From the NCBI GenBank assembly GCA_030605745.1, contig JAUWHT010000185.1, positions 1-8,076 of the forward strand: a DNA stretch of 8,076 bases, read 5' to 3'. Below are positions 6,609 through 8,076 of the stretch, in pieces. The stretch comes from Pirellulales bacterium (GTDB lineage: Bacteria > Planctomycetota > Planctomycetia > Pirellulales > Thermoguttaceae). Every line of letters starts with the position of its first letter. Position 1 is the first letter of the stretch. Position numbers and translations under genes: made by a program. The notes below the pieces were generated by a model that saw only the letters and a program-made list of their open reading frames with translations, ran no database searches and was not told where the DNA came from.

Positions 6609-7388
6609 ATGGGACGACGAGTGGGAGTAATGTTGGCCGTCTTGGTTGCAATGCTGTTCGTCGCGACCGACTCGGTCTGGGCCTGCAAGTGCCTGGACAA
6701 CCTGTATCGCCACTGCCGTGTCCGCCGGTGCTGCGCGTGTTACTACTGCGTGCCATGCTACTACGTGCCCTCCTGCTATGTGGCAGCGCCGAGTTGCTGC
6801 GAGCCGGCCGTCTGTGCGCCCGTGGTATGCGCGCCGGCCGCGGCCGCCGAGCCGGGTGACGAAGCCACGCAACCGCTGGAAGCCCCAACGGAAGCCCCGT
6901 TGGAGGCACCGCCCGAAGCGCCGCCTGAAGAGCCGGCTGTGGAAGCACCGGCCCCAGAACCGGTCGTGGAACCACCGGCCCCAGAACCGGCCGTGGAACC
7001 ACCGGCCCCAGAACCAGCCGTGCAACCGCCAGCCGAAGAACCGGCAGAGGAACCATTCGGGGTACCACCTGCCGCAGAACCGGCACCTGAACCAGCCGAC
7101 GAGCCGGCGCCCGAACCGGCGTCCGAACCGGCACCAGAGCCGGCGCCTGCGCCCGATGAGGACGATCCGTTCGCCGGCAACAACGACACTGGCGGATTGC
7201 GGTTGTGGACCGATGTCACGGGCAAGTACAAGCTGGAGGCCAGATTCGTCGGCCTGCTGGATGGCGGCAGCACGGTTCGGCTGCAAAAGGCCAACGGCCG
7301 CTTCGTGCGGATCGTCGAGCACAAGCTGTCCCTGGCGGACCGGCTGGTCGTCCGGCGGTACGTCGAGTCGCTGGCCACAAGCTGGTAG
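6609..7388 (+). CDS. Secreted Cys-rich, Pro/Glu-linker protein with C-terminal SHD1 domain
   Basis: A 259-residue protein in four parts. Residues 1-25 form a signal peptide (MGRRVGVMLAVLVAMLFVAT DSVWA) with likely cleavage after VWA. W at -2 is a poor fit to a lipobox, although residue 26 is Cys. Residues 26-74 hold 13 cysteines and several tyrosines (C26, 28, 36, 41, 42, 44, 47, 50, 56, 63, 64, 69, 74). Residues 77-187 are a Pro/Glu/Ala-rich linker, including four tandem 9-residue units (111-146, VEPPAPEPA type). Residues about 196-254 match the SHD1 (SLA1 homology 1) fold pattern: LRLWTDVTGKYKLEARFVGL, VRLQKANGRFVRIV, then KLSLADRLVVRRYVE. SHD1 proteins are numerous in planctomycetes but their role there is unknown. 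The mature protein is probably exported, with the Cys-rich part disulfide-bonded or metal-binding and the acidic linker acting as a stalk. It appears to be transcribed on its own. Confidence 0.85.
   Translation: MGRRVGVMLAVLVAMLFVATDSVWACKCLDNLYRHCRVRRCCACYYCVPCYYVPSCYVAAPSCCEPAVCAPVVCAPAAAAEPGDEATQPLEAPTEAPLEAPPEAPPEEPAVEAPAPEPVVEPPAPEPAVEPPAPEPAVQPPAEEPAEEPFGVPPAAEPAPEPADEPAPEPASEPAPEPAPAPDEDDPFAGNNDTGGLRLWTDVTGKYKLEARFVGLLDGGSTVRLQKANGRFVRIVEHKLSLADRLVVRRYVESLATSW
6939..7046 (+). repeat. In-frame tandem repeat, four 27-base units, in the SHD1 protein linker
   Basis: Units start at 6939, 6966, 6993 and 7020. Units 2 and 3 differ by a single base (CCGGCC against CCAGCC at the end), unit 1 by a few, and unit 4 is degenerate. 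They encode VEAPAPEPV, VEPPAPEPA, VEPPAPEPA and VQPPAEEPA. Near-identity at DNA level suggests recent expansion, so length may vary between strains. Confidence 0.85.
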
Positions 7389-7412
7389 ACCGGTCACGTA
7401 AATCGGGATGTC

Positions 7413-7429
7413 GCGAAAGCGTGTTTCGC
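7413..7429 (+). other. Stem-loop after the SHD1 gene
   Basis: GCGAAA-GCGTG-TTTCGC forms a 6-bp stem with a 5-base loop, 25 bases past the stop codon. No U-tract follows, so it is at most a weak termination or mRNA-end structure; the stronger repeat hairpin at 7441-7456 follows immediately. Confidence 0.35.
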
Positions 7430-7435
7430 CGAGTG

Positions 7436-7462
7436 TAGCGGCCGGGCTTGCCCGGCGCGTTG
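7436..7462 (+). repeat. Dispersed palindromic repeat, copy 4
   Basis: TAGCGGCCGGGCTTGCCCGG at the start, continuing CGCGTTGG: the same unit as copies 1-3, with a C-to-G change at position 7440 that removes the outermost base pair of the stem. It lies between the SHD1 gene and the isochorismatase-like gene, oriented so that the plus-strand transcript carries the G(CUUG)C loop. Confidence 0.85.
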
Positions 7463-7476
7463 GCTTGCGGTATCCT
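7448..7476 (+). promoter_or_regulatory. Weak candidate promoter for the isochorismatase-like gene
   Basis: TTGCCC (7448-7453) inside repeat copy 4 and TATCCT (7471-7476) are spaced by 17 bases, each a 4/6 match. The predicted transcript would begin at about 7483, making the message almost leaderless with ATG 7484. This fits the absence of a Shine-Dalgarno there, but the boxes are poor. Confidence 0.22.
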
Positions 7477-7483
7477 GCTCGGC

Positions 7484-8020
7484 ATGAGCGAGAACCATTG
7501 CCTTTCGCGCAGTCCGGAGTTGATGTCCGCCGGCGATACGGCACTGTTGGTGGTCGACGTGCAGGAGCGGCTGATCGGTGCGATCAGCGACCACCGGCGG
7601 GTAGTATGGAACGTTGGGCGGCTGATCGACGGGGCGGTGATTCTGGGCCTGCCGGTGACCGCCACCGAGCAGTACCCCAAGGGCCTGGGCCCCACCGTAC
7701 CCGAACTGGCCCGGCGGCTCGGCAAAATCCCCTCAAAGTTGATCTTCAGTTGTGGCGGCTGCCCGGAAATCTTCGAGGAACTGCAAAGCCGTGGCATCCA
7801 CAAGCTGTTGGTCTGCGGGATCGAGGCACACGTGTGCGTCCAGCAGACGGTGTTGGACCTGTTGGCCGGCGGATGGCGGGTGTACGTGGCGGTGGACGCG
7901 GTCGGGTCGCGGTTTGAGATCGATGACCGCACGGCGCTAAGTTCAAGTTTTGCACATTTTCGGGCTCGAAATGTAGCTGAAATGGTATCGGCCTCCAGGC
8001 CAATTTGGGATAGCATGTGA
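7484..8020 (+). CDS. Isochorismatase-family cysteine hydrolase with a replaced C-terminus
   Basis: A 178-residue protein of the isochorismatase-like hydrolase family (isochorismatases, nicotinamidases and related amidohydrolases). The Asp-Lys-Cys triad is visible: D25 in ALLVVDVQERL, K85 in KIPSKLIFS and C118 in GIEAHVCVQQTVLDLL. VAVDAVGSRFEIDDRTAL (136-152 region) is also typical. The usual next block, a helix with a T/S-rich turn leading to LFEW..., is absent. After residue 152 the sequence becomes SSSFAHFRARNVAEMVSASR and runs to a stop with no family resemblance, and base composition becomes AT-richer at the same point. The gene therefore looks interrupted at about 7939 and may be inactive. 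ATG 7484 is chosen because the upstream frame (a TTG at 7448) lies in repeat copy 4; ATG 7523 (MSAGDTALLVV) is an alternative. The substrate cannot be named. Confidence 0.82.
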   Translation: MSENHCLSRSPELMSAGDTALLVVDVQERLIGAISDHRRVVWNVGRLIDGAVILGLPVTATEQYPKGLGPTVPELARRLGKIPSKLIFSCGGCPEIFEELQSRGIHKLLVCGIEAHVCVQQTVLDLLAGGWRVYVAVDAVGSRFEIDDRTALSSSFAHFRARNVAEMVSASRPIWDSM

Positions 8021-8049
8021 TTCAACCGTCACAAAACATTCCCGCAGGC

Positions 8050-8056
8050 AAGGAGG
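8050..8056 (+). promoter_or_regulatory. Strong ribosome binding site at the right edge
   Basis: AAGGAGG lies 7 bases before ATG 8064. It is the closest Shine-Dalgarno match in the window, unlike the weak sites of most neighbouring genes. Confidence 0.75.
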
Positions 8057-8063
8057 CCGACCC

Positions 8064-8076
8064 ATGCAGCTTACTA
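8064..8076 (+). CDS. 5' end of an ORF cut by the window edge
   Basis: Only ATG CAG CTT ACT A is present, giving MQLT. Start choice rests on the AAGGAGG 7 bases upstream. Four residues cannot identify a protein. Position just inside the apparent insertion edge makes a transposon-encoded protein (for example a TnpB-type protein) plausible but unproven. Confidence 0.5.

Larger units (their letters stand above)
7940..8076 (+). mobile_element. Probable left edge of an inserted element (IS200/IS605-like features), partial
   Basis: Isochorismatase homology ends at about 7939, where composition shifts to AT-richer. At 7954-7974 lies an imperfect palindrome, ACATTTTCG-GGCT-CGAAATGT, an 8-bp stem with one unpaired T. 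Hairpins with an extrahelical T near the ends are known for IS200/IS605 elements. A strong ribosome binding site and an ORF start follow at 8050-8066. No terminal inverted repeat or target duplication can be tested because the right end is outside the window. The identification is inference. Confidence 0.35.

Noticed and set aside
6609..6690. Lipoprotein signal with Cys26 as the lipidated residue
   Set aside because: The sequence before Cys is SVWA; Trp at -2 and Val at -3 do not make a convincing lipobox, while VWA is a good signal peptidase I site.
6564..7544. Minus-strand open frame of 326 codons opposite the SHD1 gene
   Set aside because: Its Trp/Phe/Gly/Arg repeats are the complement of the Pro/Glu linker. 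The plus strand has the ribosome binding site, signal peptide and SHD1 domain.

Overview
The window is GC-rich, protein-dense DNA, most likely from a planctomycete (Planctomycetota, probably Pirellulales). The basis is a secreted protein ending in an SHD1 (SLA1 homology) domain, a membrane-anchored MG2/alpha-2-macroglobulin-like protein, weak or absent Shine-Dalgarno sites on several genes, and many short GC-rich palindromic repeats between genes. The assignment is inference from protein style; there is no rRNA or tRNA here to confirm it.

Left part (about 1-6200, all minus strand). Reading in the direction of transcription, hslV and hslU (the ATP-dependent HslUV/ClpQY protease) overlap by 13 bases. 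A 74-base palindromic repeat follows hslU, then a gene for a membrane-anchored MG2-domain protein that stops inside its A2M domain and so lacks the thioester half. A good sigma70-like promoter just after that stop drives a two-gene unit: a membrane-anchored TPR-like protein and an RluD-family 23S rRNA pseudouridine synthase. These two overlap by 8 bases, exactly inside a purine/pyrimidine inverted repeat that encodes the tail of one protein and the head of the other.

Middle (6193-6608). A divergent intergenic region separates hslV from the plus-strand genes. It holds a 23-base palindrome, a perfect 31-base inverted pair of a dispersed repeat, and a candidate promoter for the next gene.

Right part (6609-8076, plus strand). 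A secreted protein has a signal peptide, 13 cysteines in its first 49 mature residues, a Pro/Glu/Ala-rich linker with four 9-residue repeats, and a C-terminal SHD1 domain. An isochorismatase-family hydrolase follows; it keeps its Asp-Lys-Cys triad but loses family-like sequence after residue 152. From there the DNA becomes AT-richer, carries an imperfect palindrome with a bulged T, and ends with a very strong ribosome binding site and the first codons of another ORF. This looks like the left edge of an inserted element, possibly of IS200/IS605 type, but the window ends too soon to prove it.

A dispersed palindromic repeat (core CGCCGGGCTTGCCCGGCG) occurs four times, always between genes. No CRISPR array, RNA gene, complete transposon or clearly new multi-gene system is visible. 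The best leads are the repeat families that have shaped gene ends, the truncated macroglobulin-like gene, and the apparent element junction at the right edge.
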